Of a stretch of DNA of 9,218 nucleotides, positions 1-7,665 are shown piece after piece. Position 1 is the stretch's first letter. Each line of letters begins with the position of its first letter. Source of the stretch: Ruaniaceae bacterium (lineage in GTDB: Bacteria > Actinomycetota > Actinomycetes > Actinomycetales > Actinomycetaceae). Where the stretch lies: positions 1-9,218 of the forward strand of contig JAKDIE010000034.1 of assembly GCA_030450655.1 (NCBI GenBank). The letters are read 5' to 3'. A program made the translations under genes and the position numbers. Under the pieces are notes generated by a model. That model was not told where the DNA came from. It saw only the letters and a list, made by a program, of their open reading frames with translations, and did not search any database.

Positions 1-1644
1 CGCCTGCGCCTCGCGCTGCACCGCGCGCAGGTGTTCCGGGCCGAGCAGTGACTCGGCGTATATCTTGTAGACATCCTCGGTGCCGGACGGCCGCGCCGCG
101 AACCACGCGTTCTCCGTGGTCACCTTCAGCCCGCCGATCGGCTCGTTGTTCCCGGGCGCCCGCACGAGGCGCGCCGTGATCGGCTCACCCGCGAGTTCGG
201 TTGCCGTCACAGCAGAGGGATCCAGCGCCGCCAGCTTCGCCTTCTCCGGCTTGCTCGCGGCCGCATCGATCCGTGCGTACGCGCTCGCGCCGTACTTCGC
301 CACAAGTTCCGCGTGCAACTGCGACGGCGACTTGCCGGTGACCGCGATCATCTCGGCCGCCAGGAGACACATGATGAGGCCGTCCTTGTCCGTGGTCCAC
401 ACGGTGCCGTCCTTGCGCAGGAAGCTCGCGCCGGCGGACTCTTCGCCGCCGAAGCCAACAGTCCCCGAGACCAGCCCGGGCACGAAGTACTTGAAGCCCA
501 CCGGCACCTCAATCAGGGTGCGGCCCATCCCCGCGGCCACGCGGTCGATGAGGGAGGACGAGACCAGAGTCTTGCCGATCGCCGCATCCGCCGCCCACCC
601 GGGCCGGTGCTCGAACAGGTAGTGGATCGCCGTCGCCAGGAAATGGTTCGGGTTCATCAGCCCAGCATCGGGCGTCACAATCCCGTGCCGGTCCGAGTCC
701 GTGTCGTTACCCGTCGCCACATCGAACGGAGCGTCCGCGCCCATCTTCGCCAGCAACGAAGCCATCGCGTTGGGCGAGGAGCAATCCATGCGGATCTTCC
801 CGTCCCAATCGAGTGTCATGAAGCCGAACGCAGGATCGACGTCCGGGTTCACCACCGTGAGGTTCAGGCCGTACCGCTCGCCGATCTCGCCCCAGTAGTA
901 CACGGACGCGCCGCCGAGCGGATCCGCGCCGATGCGCACCCCGGCCTCACGGATCGCGTCAAAATCGATCACGTTGGCGAGATCCTCCACATACGCCGAG
1001 AGGAAATCGTGGCGGCCCGTGGTGTGCGCCGCGAGCGCCTCCTCAAGCGACACGCGCGCGATGCTCTCCCACCCCTCGCGGAGCAGATCGTTCGCCCGGT
1101 TCGCGATCCAGCCGGTCGCGTCCGAATCCGCAGGCCCGCCGTGCGGCGGGTTGTACTTGAAGCCGCCATCGCGGGGCGGGTTGTGCGAGGGCGTGATGAC
1201 AATGCCATCGGCAAGCCCCGGGCCCGTGGTGGTCACGCCAGCGGACGTCCCCGCGCCGTTCGTGATCAGGATCGCGTGCGAGAGTGCCGGCGTGGGCGTA
1301 TACGAATCGCGTGCATCGATCCGCACGATGACGCCGTTCGCGGCCAGCACCTCGAGCGCAGTCTTCCACGCTGGCAGCGACAGCGCGTGCGTGTCCCGCC
1401 CGATATACAGCGGCCCGTCGGTGCCCTGCGAGGCACGGTATTCGACGATCGCCTGCGTGATCGCGGCGATGTGCGCCTCGTTAAACGCACCATCGTGCGC
1501 GGAGCCACGGTGGCCGGAGGTGCCGAAGACGACCTTCTGCTCAGGGTTGTCCACATCTGGGACGATGTCGTAATAGTCCGCGAGGAGCTTTTCGACGTCG
1601 ATGAGATCGCTGGCTTGGGCTGGTTGTCCTGCTCGTTCGTGCAT
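1..1644 (-). CDS. pgm: Phosphoglucomutase (alpha-D-glucose phosphate-specific), 3' end cut by window edge
   Basis: Cytosolic enzyme interconverting glucose-1-phosphate and glucose-6-phosphate, linking glycogen and sugar-nucleotide metabolism to glycolysis. The frame stays open from ATG 1644 to the window edge: 548 codons are visible, and by comparison with E. coli Pgm only about 10-15 are missing. The N-terminus ([20 protein letters not shown]) matches the family start closely. Motifs in order: FGTSGHRGS near residue 40; the catalytic phosphoserine loop TPSHNPP with Ser153; the metal-binding loop NDTDSDRHG with Asp314, Asp316 and Asp318; the sugar-binding loop GGEESAG at 399-405; and the phosphate-binding loop RPSGTED at 518-524. 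All key residues are present, so the enzyme should be active. One oddity is a longer Gly/Thr-rich loop at residues 128-143, just before the catalytic serine. The gene diverges from the DUF5926 gene across a 111-bp gap. Identification is by recall of the E. coli sequence. Confidence 0.97.
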   Translation of the reverse strand, partial: MHERAGQPAQASDLIDVEKLLADYYDIVPDVDNPEQKVVFGTSGHRGSAHDGAFNEAHIAAITQAIVEYRASQGTDGPLYIGRDTHALSLPAWKTALEVLAANGVIVRIDARDSYTPTPALSHAILITNGAGTSAGVTTTGPGLADGIVITPSHNPPRDGGFKYNPPHGGPADSDATGWIANRANDLLREGWESIARVSLEEALAAHTTGRHDFLSAYVEDLANVIDFDAIREAGVRIGADPLGGASVYYWGEIGERYGLNLTVVNPDVDPAFGFMTLDWDGKIRMDCSSPNAMASLLAKMGADAPFDVATGNDTDSDRHGIVTPDAGLMNPNHFLATAIHYLFEHRPGWAADAAIGKTLVSSSLIDRVAAGMGRTLIEVPVGFKYFVPGLVSGTVGFGGEESAGASFLRKDGTVWTTDKDGLIMCLLAAEMIAVTGKSPSQLHAELVAKYGASAYARIDAAASKPEKAKLAALDPSAVTATELAGEPITARLVRAPGNNEPIGGLKVTTENAWFAARPSGTEDVYKIYAESLLGPEHLRAVQREAQA

Positions 1645-1651
1645 GCGACCA

Positions 1652-1658
1652 TCTTCCC
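1652..1658 (-). promoter_or_regulatory. Shine-Dalgarno site of pgm
   Basis: On the minus strand GGGAAGA lies 7 nt before ATG 1644. It supports this start over the out-of-frame ATG at 1652. I found no convincing -10/-35 pair for pgm in the 111-bp divergent gap (1645-1755), so its transcription start is unplaced. Confidence 0.65.
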
Positions 1659-1742
1659 GCAACCCACTGACAAATGCGACGACTTCGCGGCATTTTCTCC
1701 ATAACCCCGACGGCGCGCGCTCCAGCACGCTTCTGCGTCCCG

Positions 1743-1748
1743 TACCCT
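1743..1748 (+). promoter_or_regulatory. Putative -10 box of the DUF5926 gene (leaderless start)
   Basis: TACCCT fits the actinobacterial TAnnnT -10 pattern and ends 7 nt before ATG 1756, so transcription would begin at or very near the start codon. There is no purine-rich Shine-Dalgarno sequence upstream of the ATG and no recognisable -35 box. Confidence 0.5.
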
Positions 1749-1755
1749 TGTGGCC

Positions 1756-2601
1756 ATGGGAAAGAAGTCACGCCGCGATCGCACGAACTCCGCTCCGAAG
1801 CGAAAAGAGGTTCCTTTCGTTGAACGTCCCTTCGAGGGATTCGACGCGGAGACGGATCTAGTGGCAATGCGTGAGATCCTCCCCACTGCCACGATCGCGA
1901 CTTCCTATAAGGAAACCGACGTGCTCCTGTGCACACTCTTGCCCGAGCAGGTGCCGGCAGTGCGCCGTGAGGACGGGACCGTCGTCGTCGCCATGCAGTT
2001 CCGTATGCACTCGGGTGACGCTTCGCGGGACGTGGCGAACGCGCTGCAACGCGCGCTCGAACTCGAGCCCGGCGAGACTCTGTTCCTATCCGAACTCCCG
2101 GAAGCCGGCGAGCGCCTGCAGGATCTCCTCGGCGATGCGCCCCTCCAGATCGAGGTCCAGGAGGGCTTCGATTTCTGGATCGACCCAGCGGAGGAGCGCA
2201 CCCCGGAACTCGAGGAGGCCCTCACTGAGGCACGTGAGCAGACCGTTCCGATGGTGAAGGTCGACGGCGTGCAATCGGCCTATTGGACACGGATGGGCAA
2301 GGAGTTCCTGCGGTGGATTCGCCCTGAGGATGAGTACACGCTGCTCAACGCGCTGGCACGCCTGCAGGTGGCCAAGGAGACCGAGCTGGAAGACGGCGTC
2401 CGCATGATCGGCGCATTCCGAGCCTGCGGACTACTCGTGCCCGTGTGGGAACTCTCGCCCGGAACCGAGGCTGATGAACTCACCGGCCCGTGCCAGGCGT
2501 TCGAGAAGCGCCTGCAGGCGGCGCTCGCGGATGAGACTCCACTCAACGCGGAGGAGCGCGGCGCCCGTGCCGGCCTCATTTCGCGCCAGGTCAACCTCTA
2601 G
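1756..2601 (+). CDS. DUF5926 family protein, function unknown
   Basis: A 281-residue soluble protein with no signal peptide or membrane segment. It has a very basic N-terminus ([17 protein letters not shown]), then [22 protein letters not shown], the stretch by which I recognise the actinobacterial DUF5926 family. The rest is acidic and rich in Glu, with FWIDPAEE near the middle and a conserved-looking [17 protein letters not shown] region. DUF5926 proteins have sometimes been labelled SecA-related in databases, but I see no Walker motif or SecA domain, so that label should not be used. ATG 1756 is preferred because it sits 7 nt after a TAnnnT box; GTG 1750 is an in-frame alternative adding two residues. 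The gene diverges from pgm and is followed by a strong hairpin, so it is probably monocistronic. Confidence 0.85.
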   Translation: MGKKSRRDRTNSAPKRKEVPFVERPFEGFDAETDLVAMREILPTATIATSYKETDVLLCTLLPEQVPAVRREDGTVVVAMQFRMHSGDASRDVANALQRALELEPGETLFLSELPEAGERLQDLLGDAPLQIEVQEGFDFWIDPAEERTPELEEALTEAREQTVPMVKVDGVQSAYWTRMGKEFLRWIRPEDEYTLLNALARLQVAKETELEDGVRMIGAFRACGLLVPVWELSPGTEADELTGPCQAFEKRLQAALADETPLNAEERGARAGLISRQVNL

Positions 2602-2613
2602 CCACTCGTGCCG

Positions 2614-2637
2614 CCGCGCAGTGGCCTCACTGCGCGG
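2614..2637 (+). terminator. Hairpin terminator candidate after the DUF5926 gene
   Basis: CCGCGCAGTG, a GCCT loop, then CACTGCGCGG form a perfect 10-bp stem starting 12 nt after the stop codon. It is followed by AAATAATG rather than a T-run, so it would be a U-less terminator, a form common in actinobacteria. Alternatively it is an mRNA 3' stabiliser. Confidence 0.6.
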
Positions 2638-2656
2638 AAATAATGCGATTACGCAC

Positions 2657-2662
2657 TAGGAT
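2657..2662 (+). promoter_or_regulatory. Putative -10 box of the glycosyltransferase gene
   Basis: TAGGAT ends 7 nt before GTG 2670, the same spacing as at the DUF5926 gene, which suggests a leaderless transcript. The call is ambiguous because the AGGA inside it could serve as a Shine-Dalgarno site 8 nt before the GTG. AATAAT at 2639-2644 could then be the -10. Confidence 0.4.
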
Positions 2663-2669
2663 TGAATGC

Positions 2670-3449
2670 GTGAATGATCGTGTCGCCGTGGTGATCCCGG
2701 CGAAGGACGAGGTCGATCGTATTGCTACGACGATCCGCGCTTGCCGTGCCATTCCCCATGTGGATTTGGTTCTGGTTGTCGATGACGGCTCGGAGGACGG
2801 CACCCAGCATGCCGCGCGCAACGCAGGGGCCGTCGTCGTCCGCCATTCCGTCAATCGCGGGAAGGCCTCGGCGATGGAGACCGGTAGTTCGGTCGTGGCG
2901 ATGCGGGACATCGAAGGCCGGCCCGCGCGCATGCTCATGTTCATCGATGCGGATATGGGGGAGAGCGCCGTGGAGTGCGCTGCGCTCGTCGAGCCGGTGT
3001 TCTCGGGCGAAATCGACCTCGCGATCGCCGCACTTCCCCCCGAGGAAGGCTCGAAGGGCCCAGTCATGGCAGCGAAGCTGGCGCGTTCCGCCATCGTGCG
3101 TGCCACGGGATGGCGCCCCTATCAGCCGCTCTCCGGGATCCGCTGCATCACCCGGGAGGCCTTCAACGCCGCGCTTCCTCTCGCACACGGCTGGGGGGTC
3201 GAGACAGGCATGACGATCGACGTCCTGACCGCCGGTTTCACCGTCCAAGAGGTGCCCTGCAACCTGCGTGGCCGCCCCATCCCGCGGGATCTCTCGGGCA
3301 GCATCCACCGCTCCACCCAGTACCGCGACGTCCTCGTGGCGATCTCCAGCCGCCGCATGCGCGGCGTCCATGCGCCCAAGGACGTCATCGTGAAGGTGGC
3401 CGCAACGCAGAAGCCGGGATTGCCGTACACCGTCAACTACGCCTTGTAG
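2670..3449 (+). CDS. Family 2 glycosyltransferase, acceptor unknown
   Basis: A 259-residue cytosolic GT-A-fold glycosyltransferase that would move a sugar from a nucleotide-sugar donor to an unidentified acceptor. From GTG 2670 it opens VAVVIPAKDE, the usual first strand of the fold. VVDDGSEDGT (36-45) binds the nucleotide, NRGKASAMETG (62-72) is typical of GT2, and FIDADMGE (91-98) carries the DxD-like metal-binding site. The segments LSGIRCITREAF (154-165) and GWGVETGMTIDV (174-185) are typical of the actinobacterial subgroup. No membrane segments are present, unlike many dolichyl-phosphate mannose synthase relatives with C-terminal helices. In-frame ATG 2643 would add nine residues (MRLRTRIEC) that look like intergenic sequence, so GTG 2670 is preferred. 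Glucosyl-3-phosphoglycerate synthase is a conceivable role, but nothing here proves it. Confidence 0.85.
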   Translation: MNDRVAVVIPAKDEVDRIATTIRACRAIPHVDLVLVVDDGSEDGTQHAARNAGAVVVRHSVNRGKASAMETGSSVVAMRDIEGRPARMLMFIDADMGESAVECAALVEPVFSGEIDLAIAALPPEEGSKGPVMAAKLARSAIVRATGWRPYQPLSGIRCITREAFNAALPLAHGWGVETGMTIDVLTAGFTVQEVPCNLRGRPIPRDLSGSIHRSTQYRDVLVAISSRRMRGVHAPKDVIVKVAATQKPGLPYTVNYAL

Positions 3450-3482
3450 TGGACCACATCGATCACACGCCCCCGATTCCGG

Positions 3483-3488
3483 TAGCCT
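3483..3488 (+). promoter_or_regulatory. Putative -10 box of pheA
   Basis: TAGCCT lies in the 48-bp gap after the glycosyltransferase and ends 9 nt before ATG 3498. Transcription would start around A3495, leaving a leader of only about 3 nt. No Shine-Dalgarno sequence precedes the ATG, and there is no clear -35 box. Confidence 0.45.
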
Positions 3489-3497
3489 GACCGCACT

Positions 3498-4403
3498 ATG
3501 CGCTACGCCTTCCTTGGACCCGAGGGGACCTTCTCCGAAGAAGCCCTCGTCAGTTTCGCGCCCGACGGCGATCCCGTCCCGTGCATCGACGTCCCCACAG
3601 CCCTTGATGCCGTTCGGCGGGGAACCGTGGATGCCGCCGTCGTCCCCATCGAGAACTCGGTGGAAGGTGGCGTCAACGCGACGATCGACACGCTCTCGAA
3701 CGGGTCTCCCCTCGTCATCGTGGGGGAGGTGCTGGTCCCGATCCAGTTCCAGCTCGTGGGCAACGTTGAGCTCCACGAGGTGCGCTCGGTGGGGACGCAT
3801 CCGCACGCCTGGGCGCAGTGCCGTACGTGGATTCACGAAGTGATGCCCGATGCAGTCCATCGCCCGGTGGGATCGACAGCGGCCGGCGCCGCAGAAATTG
3901 CCCGCGGTGAGGCTGATTTCGATGCCGCGCTGTGCTCGCGCTACTCCGCGAAGAGGTATGGGCTGCCCATCATCGCCGAGGATGTAGCGGATAACGCGCA
4001 CGCGGTGACGCGCTTCGCGGTGGTCTCGAGGCCGGGCGTGCTCCCGGAACCCACTGGGGCGGACAAGACGACGCTGCTCGTGCACCTCGCGCACAACGAA
4101 TCCGGTGGGCTCCTCGAGATGCTGGAGCAGTTCGCGGTGCGCGGCGTGAACCTCTCGCGCATCGAATCCCGGCCGATCGGTGATTCTTTGGGGCGGTACG
4201 CCTTCTCGATTGACGCCGAGGGTCACGTCACGGAGGAACGCATGAAGGCGGTACTGATCGGGCTGCATCGCGTATGCCCGCTAGTGCGCTTCATCGGCTC
4301 CTACCCGGCGGTCGATGCGCCGCAGACCCGCCTCGCGCCGGGCACGTCGAACGCCGATTTCGTGGCCGCTCGCGGCTGGGTCGAGGGACTCTTTACGAAC
4401 TGA
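3498..4403 (+). CDS. pheA: Prephenate dehydratase, monofunctional
   Basis: Converts prephenate to phenylpyruvate with loss of water and CO2, the committed step to phenylalanine. The 301 residues hold the two-lobed dehydratase domain and a C-terminal ACT domain. There is no chorismate mutase domain, as is usual in actinobacteria. Motifs: the opening FLGPEGTFSEEA (5-16), PIENSVEGGVN (50-60), THPHAWAQC (100-108), STAAGAA (126-132), and the catalytic TRF with Thr171, followed by AVVSRPG. The ACT domain (about 190-270) contains GLLEMLEQFAVRGVNLSRIESRP (given in part: the ESRP at 223-226 is the feedback-site signature), so inhibition by phenylalanine is expected. The tail after about residue 275 is unremarkable. 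No other aromatic-pathway gene lies nearby. The stop codon lies inside the 3' end of the converging lipid kinase gene. Confidence 0.96.
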   Translation: MRYAFLGPEGTFSEEALVSFAPDGDPVPCIDVPTALDAVRRGTVDAAVVPIENSVEGGVNATIDTLSNGSPLVIVGEVLVPIQFQLVGNVELHEVRSVGTHPHAWAQCRTWIHEVMPDAVHRPVGSTAAGAAEIARGEADFDAALCSRYSAKRYGLPIIAEDVADNAHAVTRFAVVSRPGVLPEPTGADKTTLLVHLAHNESGGLLEMLEQFAVRGVNLSRIESRPIGDSLGRYAFSIDAEGHVTEERMKAVLIGLHRVCPLVRFIGSYPAVDAPQTRLAPGTSNADFVAARGWVEGLFTN

Positions 4404-5472
4404 GACTCTCGGGTGGCGGCACGCGTACGAGCAGCGCTCCCGGGTCGATCCGAGCGGCGATTTGAGTGGTCTCGGAGACGAGATCGCCGTCCACCTGCAC
4501 CCACGATTCGTAGCCTGTCGAGATCCGGAACGATCTCCCGCGGTGATATTCGAGAGTGGAGGCCACCTCGGATTCGGCCCCGCGGTACCCGAAGGTGCGC
4601 AACAGGAGCTTACTACCCACCGATGCCCAGCCGAGGATCCCGCCGCGGGTGTCCACCGTGACCAGGTCGAGCCACCCGTCGTCTACCTCTGCATCCGGCT
4701 GAAGAGCGAACCCTGCGGGCAGCCAGCCGCAGTTGGCGATCATCACGGTGCGGGCCTTGCCCGTGACGGCGCGGGGGGCGCCGTCGATCTCAACGGATAC
4801 CTCCATGCGGGGCACGAGCATCCCCTTCACCGCACCAACGCCGTAGGCGAACCATCCGATCGCGGCCTTGAGGTCGTCGTCGGTCTCGGCGACCATCTCG
4901 CCGTCGAAGCCGATGCCCGCCACCACCAGGAACGGGTGTTCGCGGGGGTCGTGGGCGGCGTCCGTGTCCTGGAGCCACCCGATATCGATGGCGCGTTCGG
5001 TTCCCCCCAATGCGATTGAGATGGCTGCCGCGGGATCATCGAGCGGCAGGTCGATGTTGCGTGCGAAGAGGTTGCCGGTACCCGAAGGAATGATTGCCAT
5101 GGGAACGCCGGTGCCCGCCAGCGCCCCCGCCACGGCGCGCACCGTGCCGTCTCCGCCCGCGGCGATGACCACGCTCGCGCCGGCCAGGAGCGCCCGCGCG
5201 GCCTGGCCATTGCCAGGGTCCTCGGGGGTGGTCTCGAAGACGAGCGGAGCGTCGAATCCCGCGGCTCTCGCGCAGTCCGTCACCTGCGCGAGGATGGCTG
5301 GCCAGTCGTGAGGTTTGGATGGGTTGTAGATGAGTGCGAAGGGTGCGCGCGTCGCGGCGGCGGGATCCTCCGGCCCGGCAGTGGTGGGACGCTCCTGGCG
5401 CCAGAGGAACGCTACCGCGGCGCCACCGATCACGAGCAGTGCGATGAGCACGTACACCAATGACTCGGGCAT
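4393..5472 (-). CDS. Diacylglycerol/lipid kinase family protein, membrane-anchored
   Basis: Predicted ATP-dependent kinase of the DagK/YegS/BmrU family, which phosphorylates diacylglycerol or a related lipid alcohol and often recycles lipid for phospholipid synthesis. It has 359 residues. An N-terminal hydrophobic helix (about 4-23) lacks a clear cleavage site and is followed by a Pro/Ala-rich linker. The catalytic domain opens with LIYNPSK (47-53). It carries the nucleotide-binding GGDGT (106-110), PSGTGNLFARN (129-139) and GIGFDGEM (186-193). It ends with VDGD (327-330), where many family members have VDGE. The anchor would hold the kinase domain at the inner face of the membrane. ATG 5472 is supported by a TAnnnT box 6 nt upstream. 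The gene converges on pheA with an 11-bp overlap. Sphingosine-kinase-like or other lipid substrates cannot be excluded. Confidence 0.9.
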   Translation of the reverse strand: MPESLVYVLIALLVIGGAAVAFLWRQERPTTAGPEDPAAATRAPFALIYNPSKPHDWPAILAQVTDCARAAGFDAPLVFETTPEDPGNGQAARALLAGASVVIAAGGDGTVRAVAGALAGTGVPMAIIPSGTGNLFARNIDLPLDDPAAAISIALGGTERAIDIGWLQDTDAAHDPREHPFLVVAGIGFDGEMVAETDDDLKAAIGWFAYGVGAVKGMLVPRMEVSVEIDGAPRAVTGKARTVMIANCGWLPAGFALQPDAEVDDGWLDLVTVDTRGGILGWASVGSKLLLRTFGYRGAESEVASTLEYHRGRSFRISTGYESWVQVDGDLVSETTQIAARIDPGALLVRVPPPESLSS

Positions 5473-5478
5473 GCGGCA

Positions 5479-5484
5479 AATCTA
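5479..5484 (-). promoter_or_regulatory. Putative -10 box of the lipid kinase gene (leaderless start)
   Basis: On the minus strand TAGATT ends 6 nt before ATG 5472, with no Shine-Dalgarno sequence between. It sits back to back with the serS promoter in a 95-bp divergent gap (5473-5567). Confidence 0.5.
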
Positions 5485-5555
5485 CGCCACGCACCGTGCG
5501 GCGGCGTGATGGACCGAACGGGGGCGGTCGTGGCGAGGCAGGGCGTACGAGCCGA

Positions 5556-5561
5556 TAGGCT
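5556..5561 (+). promoter_or_regulatory. Putative -10 box of serS (leaderless start)
   Basis: TAGGCT ends 6 nt before ATG 5568 and no Shine-Dalgarno sequence is present. The box forms half of a small perfect inverted repeat, GAGCC-gata-GGCTC (5549-5562). There is no clear -35 box. Confidence 0.5.
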
Positions 5562-5567
5562 CATTCC

Positions 5568-6824
5568 ATGATTGATGTGCGCGCGTTGAGGGAGAACCCC
5601 GAACCGGCCAGGGCCTCGCAGCGGGCTCGCGGCGCCGATCCCGCTCTGGTGGATCGGGCAATCGAGACGGATGAGGCACGCCGCGCGGCGTTGACCGCGT
5701 TCGAGTCTCGCCGGGCCGAGCACAAAGCCTTTTCGCAGTCGATCGGCAAGGCGTCTCCCGCGGAACGCCCGGCGATCATCGCCGCGGCAGGGGCGATGGC
5801 CGCCGAGGTGAAGTCGTTGGAGTCTGCCGCCAAGGTGGCAGAAGCGGCCGCGTCCGAGGCGTTGCTCGCGATTGAGAACATCGTGATCGACGGCGTCCCG
5901 GCCGGCGGCGAGGAGAACTTCGAAGTCCTGAAGCACGTGGGGGAGCCGCCCAGTTTCGATTTTCCGATTCAGGATCACCTGGCGATCGCTGAGGGACTCA
6001 AGGCCATCGATACCGGCCGCGGCACGAAGGTCTCGGGGACGCGCTTCTACTATCTGACTGGAATCGGCGCGCTGCTCGAGCAGGCGCTCCTCCTGCTCGC
6101 CCGCGATCGCGCGATGGCCGCAGGATTCACCCCGATCACAACCCCCACGTTGGTCTCACCCGGGATCATGAAGGGCACGGGGTTTCTCGGCGAGCATGCG
6201 GACGAGATCTACTACCTCCCCGCCGATGATCTCTACCTCACCGGCACCTCGGAAGTCGCCATCGCCGGCTTCCACATGGACGAGTTCCTCGATCTGAACG
6301 ACGGCCCGTTGCGCTACGCGGGCATGTCCACCTGCTATCGCCGCGAGGCCGGATCGTACGGGCGTGATACCCGTGGCATCATCCGTGTGCACCAGTTCAA
6401 CAAGGTGGAGCTGTTCTCGTTCGTGCGCCAGGAGGAGGCCGAGGCGGAGCACCAGCGGCTGCTCGCCATCGAGGAGGAGCTCCTGCGGGCTGCGGAACTT
6501 CCCTACCGCGTGATTGATGTGGCCGCCGGGGACCTTGGATCCTCCGCCGCGCGCAAGTACGACTGCGAGGCGTGGCTTCCCACCCAAGAGCGGTACCTCG
6601 AACTCACTTCGACCTCGAATTGCACCACGTTCCAGGCCCGCCGCCTCCAAATTAGGGAGAAGCTCGACGGCGTGACGCGGCCCGTCGCCACCCTGAACGG
6701 CACGGCCGCGACCACGCGCTGGCTCGTGGCGATGCTCGAGAATCACCAGCAGCCGGACGGCTCGGTGCACGTGCCTGCGGCGCTACGTCCGTATCTCGGC
6801 GGGCGAGAGGTTCTCGCTCCGTGA
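5568..6824 (+). CDS. serS: Seryl-tRNA synthetase
   Basis: Charges tRNA-Ser (and tRNA-Sec where present) with serine in the cytosol. The 418-residue length is normal for bacterial SerRS. Residues 1 to about 105 form the Ala/Glu-rich antiparallel coiled-coil arm that grips the tRNA's long variable arm. The class II catalytic domain follows. Motif 1 surrounds [10 protein letters not shown] (187-196). The TGTSEVAI segment (225-232) contributes to serine binding. Motif 2 is [22 protein letters not shown] (given in part; residues 256-277, with the RxE at 258-260). The conserved [13 protein letters not shown] is at 347-359. Motif 3 is NGTAATTRW (377-385) with its arginine at 384. No key element is missing. 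The stop codon overlaps the next gene's GTG, so the two are probably co-transcribed and translationally coupled. Confidence 0.97.
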   Translation: MIDVRALRENPEPARASQRARGADPALVDRAIETDEARRAALTAFESRRAEHKAFSQSIGKASPAERPAIIAAAGAMAAEVKSLESAAKVAEAAASEALLAIENIVIDGVPAGGEENFEVLKHVGEPPSFDFPIQDHLAIAEGLKAIDTGRGTKVSGTRFYYLTGIGALLEQALLLLARDRAMAAGFTPITTPTLVSPGIMKGTGFLGEHADEIYYLPADDLYLTGTSEVAIAGFHMDEFLDLNDGPLRYAGMSTCYRREAGSYGRDTRGIIRVHQFNKVELFSFVRQEEAEAEHQRLLAIEEELLRAAELPYRVIDVAAGDLGSSAARKYDCEAWLPTQERYLELTSTSNCTTFQARRLQIREKLDGVTRPVATLNGTAATTRWLVAMLENHQQPDGSVHVPAALRPYLGGREVLAP

Positions 6825-7648
6825 TCGTGCGCCCGGTTGGACTGCCCCCGGCTGGGCCCGAGTTACTCGTGGCACTCGACGTGGACGGCACGATCGTGCA
6901 CCACGACGGCGCGTTGTCCGATCGTGTGCGTGAGGGGATCCAGGAACTCGACCGGCGCGGCGTGCATGTGGTGATCGCGACCGGCCGGGGGGTTGTTGCC
7001 ACCACGCCGATCCTCGAAGAGTTGGGGCTCGCGCGCGGCTTCGCCGTCTCGTCAAACGGGGCGGTGACGTTCCTGATTGATCATCGCGTGAACGGCGGCT
7101 TCGAGATCCTCGAGACCAGAAGCTTCGATCCGGAGCCCGCGTTGCGCGCGATGCACCGCGAACTGCCCGAGGCGCTGCTGATGGTTGAGGCGCCGAACAT
7201 GATGCGCTACGTGACAGGTGATTTCCCGGATGGCGAGCTCCACGGGGAACCGCACATCGTGACGCTGGACGAGCTGGTGACGATCCCCGCCGTGCGCGTG
7301 ACTCTGCGGCTGCCCGGCTACGATTCGCAGGCGATGCACGATCTGATCGAGCGCGCGGATCTTCACACCACCACGTACGCCGTGGGCTGGACGGCGTGGC
7401 TCGATATTGCTCCCGACGGCGTCACGAAGGCGAGCGGTCTCGAAGGTGTACGTGAGCGGTTGGCGGTCGCGCCGTCGGCCACAGTGTCCGTGGGGGATGG
7501 CACGAACGATCACGAGATGTTCGCGTGGTCGGCCTGGTCCGTGGCAATGGGGCAGGCCACGGAAGCGACTCGGAATCTGGCGGACTCGGTGACCGGATCC
7601 GTGTCCGAGGACGGCCTAGCGGACGTCATCGACGCGCTACTCCGCTGA
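6821..7648 (+). CDS. HAD-superfamily hydrolase, Cof-type (IIB)
   Basis: Predicted Mg-dependent phosphatase acting on a small phosphorylated metabolite, often a sugar phosphate or nucleotide; the substrate cannot be read from the sequence. It has 275 residues. Motif I is DVDGT (20-24) with the nucleophile Asp20 and general acid Asp22. Motif II is ATGR (53-56), the cap entry is SSNGA (77-81), motif III is probably Lys203, and motif IV is GDGTNDHEM (225-233). The substrate-specificity cap lies between motifs II and III (about 85-190), the IIB arrangement. There is no signal peptide. GTG 6821 overlaps the serS TGA by 4 nt (GTGA), which supports coupled translation. No other promoter is apparent. 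There is no recognisable terminator after the stop at 7648. Confidence 0.92.
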   Translation: MIVRPVGLPPAGPELLVALDVDGTIVHHDGALSDRVREGIQELDRRGVHVVIATGRGVVATTPILEELGLARGFAVSSNGAVTFLIDHRVNGGFEILETRSFDPEPALRAMHRELPEALLMVEAPNMMRYVTGDFPDGELHGEPHIVTLDELVTIPAVRVTLRLPGYDSQAMHDLIERADLHTTTYAVGWTAWLDIAPDGVTKASGLEGVRERLAVAPSATVSVGDGTNDHEMFAWSAWSVAMGQATEATRNLADSVTGSVSEDGLADVIDALLR

Positions 7649-7665
7649 CCTCACTTGACTATACG

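Noticed and set aside
313..1704. 463-codon plus-strand open frame opposite pgm
   Set aside because: It lies antisense to a phosphoglucomutase with every catalytic motif intact. Its translation is Arg/His/Val-rich low-information sequence, as expected from the reverse of a GC-rich gene.
2643..2669. ATG 2643 as start of the glycosyltransferase
   Set aside because: It would add nine residues from intergenic-looking sequence and place the TAGGAT box inside the coding region. GTG 2670 gives the usual family N-terminus. It is not fully excluded.
2649..4268. 539-codon minus-strand open frame across the glycosyltransferase and pheA
   Set aside because: It is antisense to two well-recognised genes and spans the gap between them. 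The composition is Arg/His/Asp-rich with no domain or start signal. Long antisense frames are common in GC-rich genomes.
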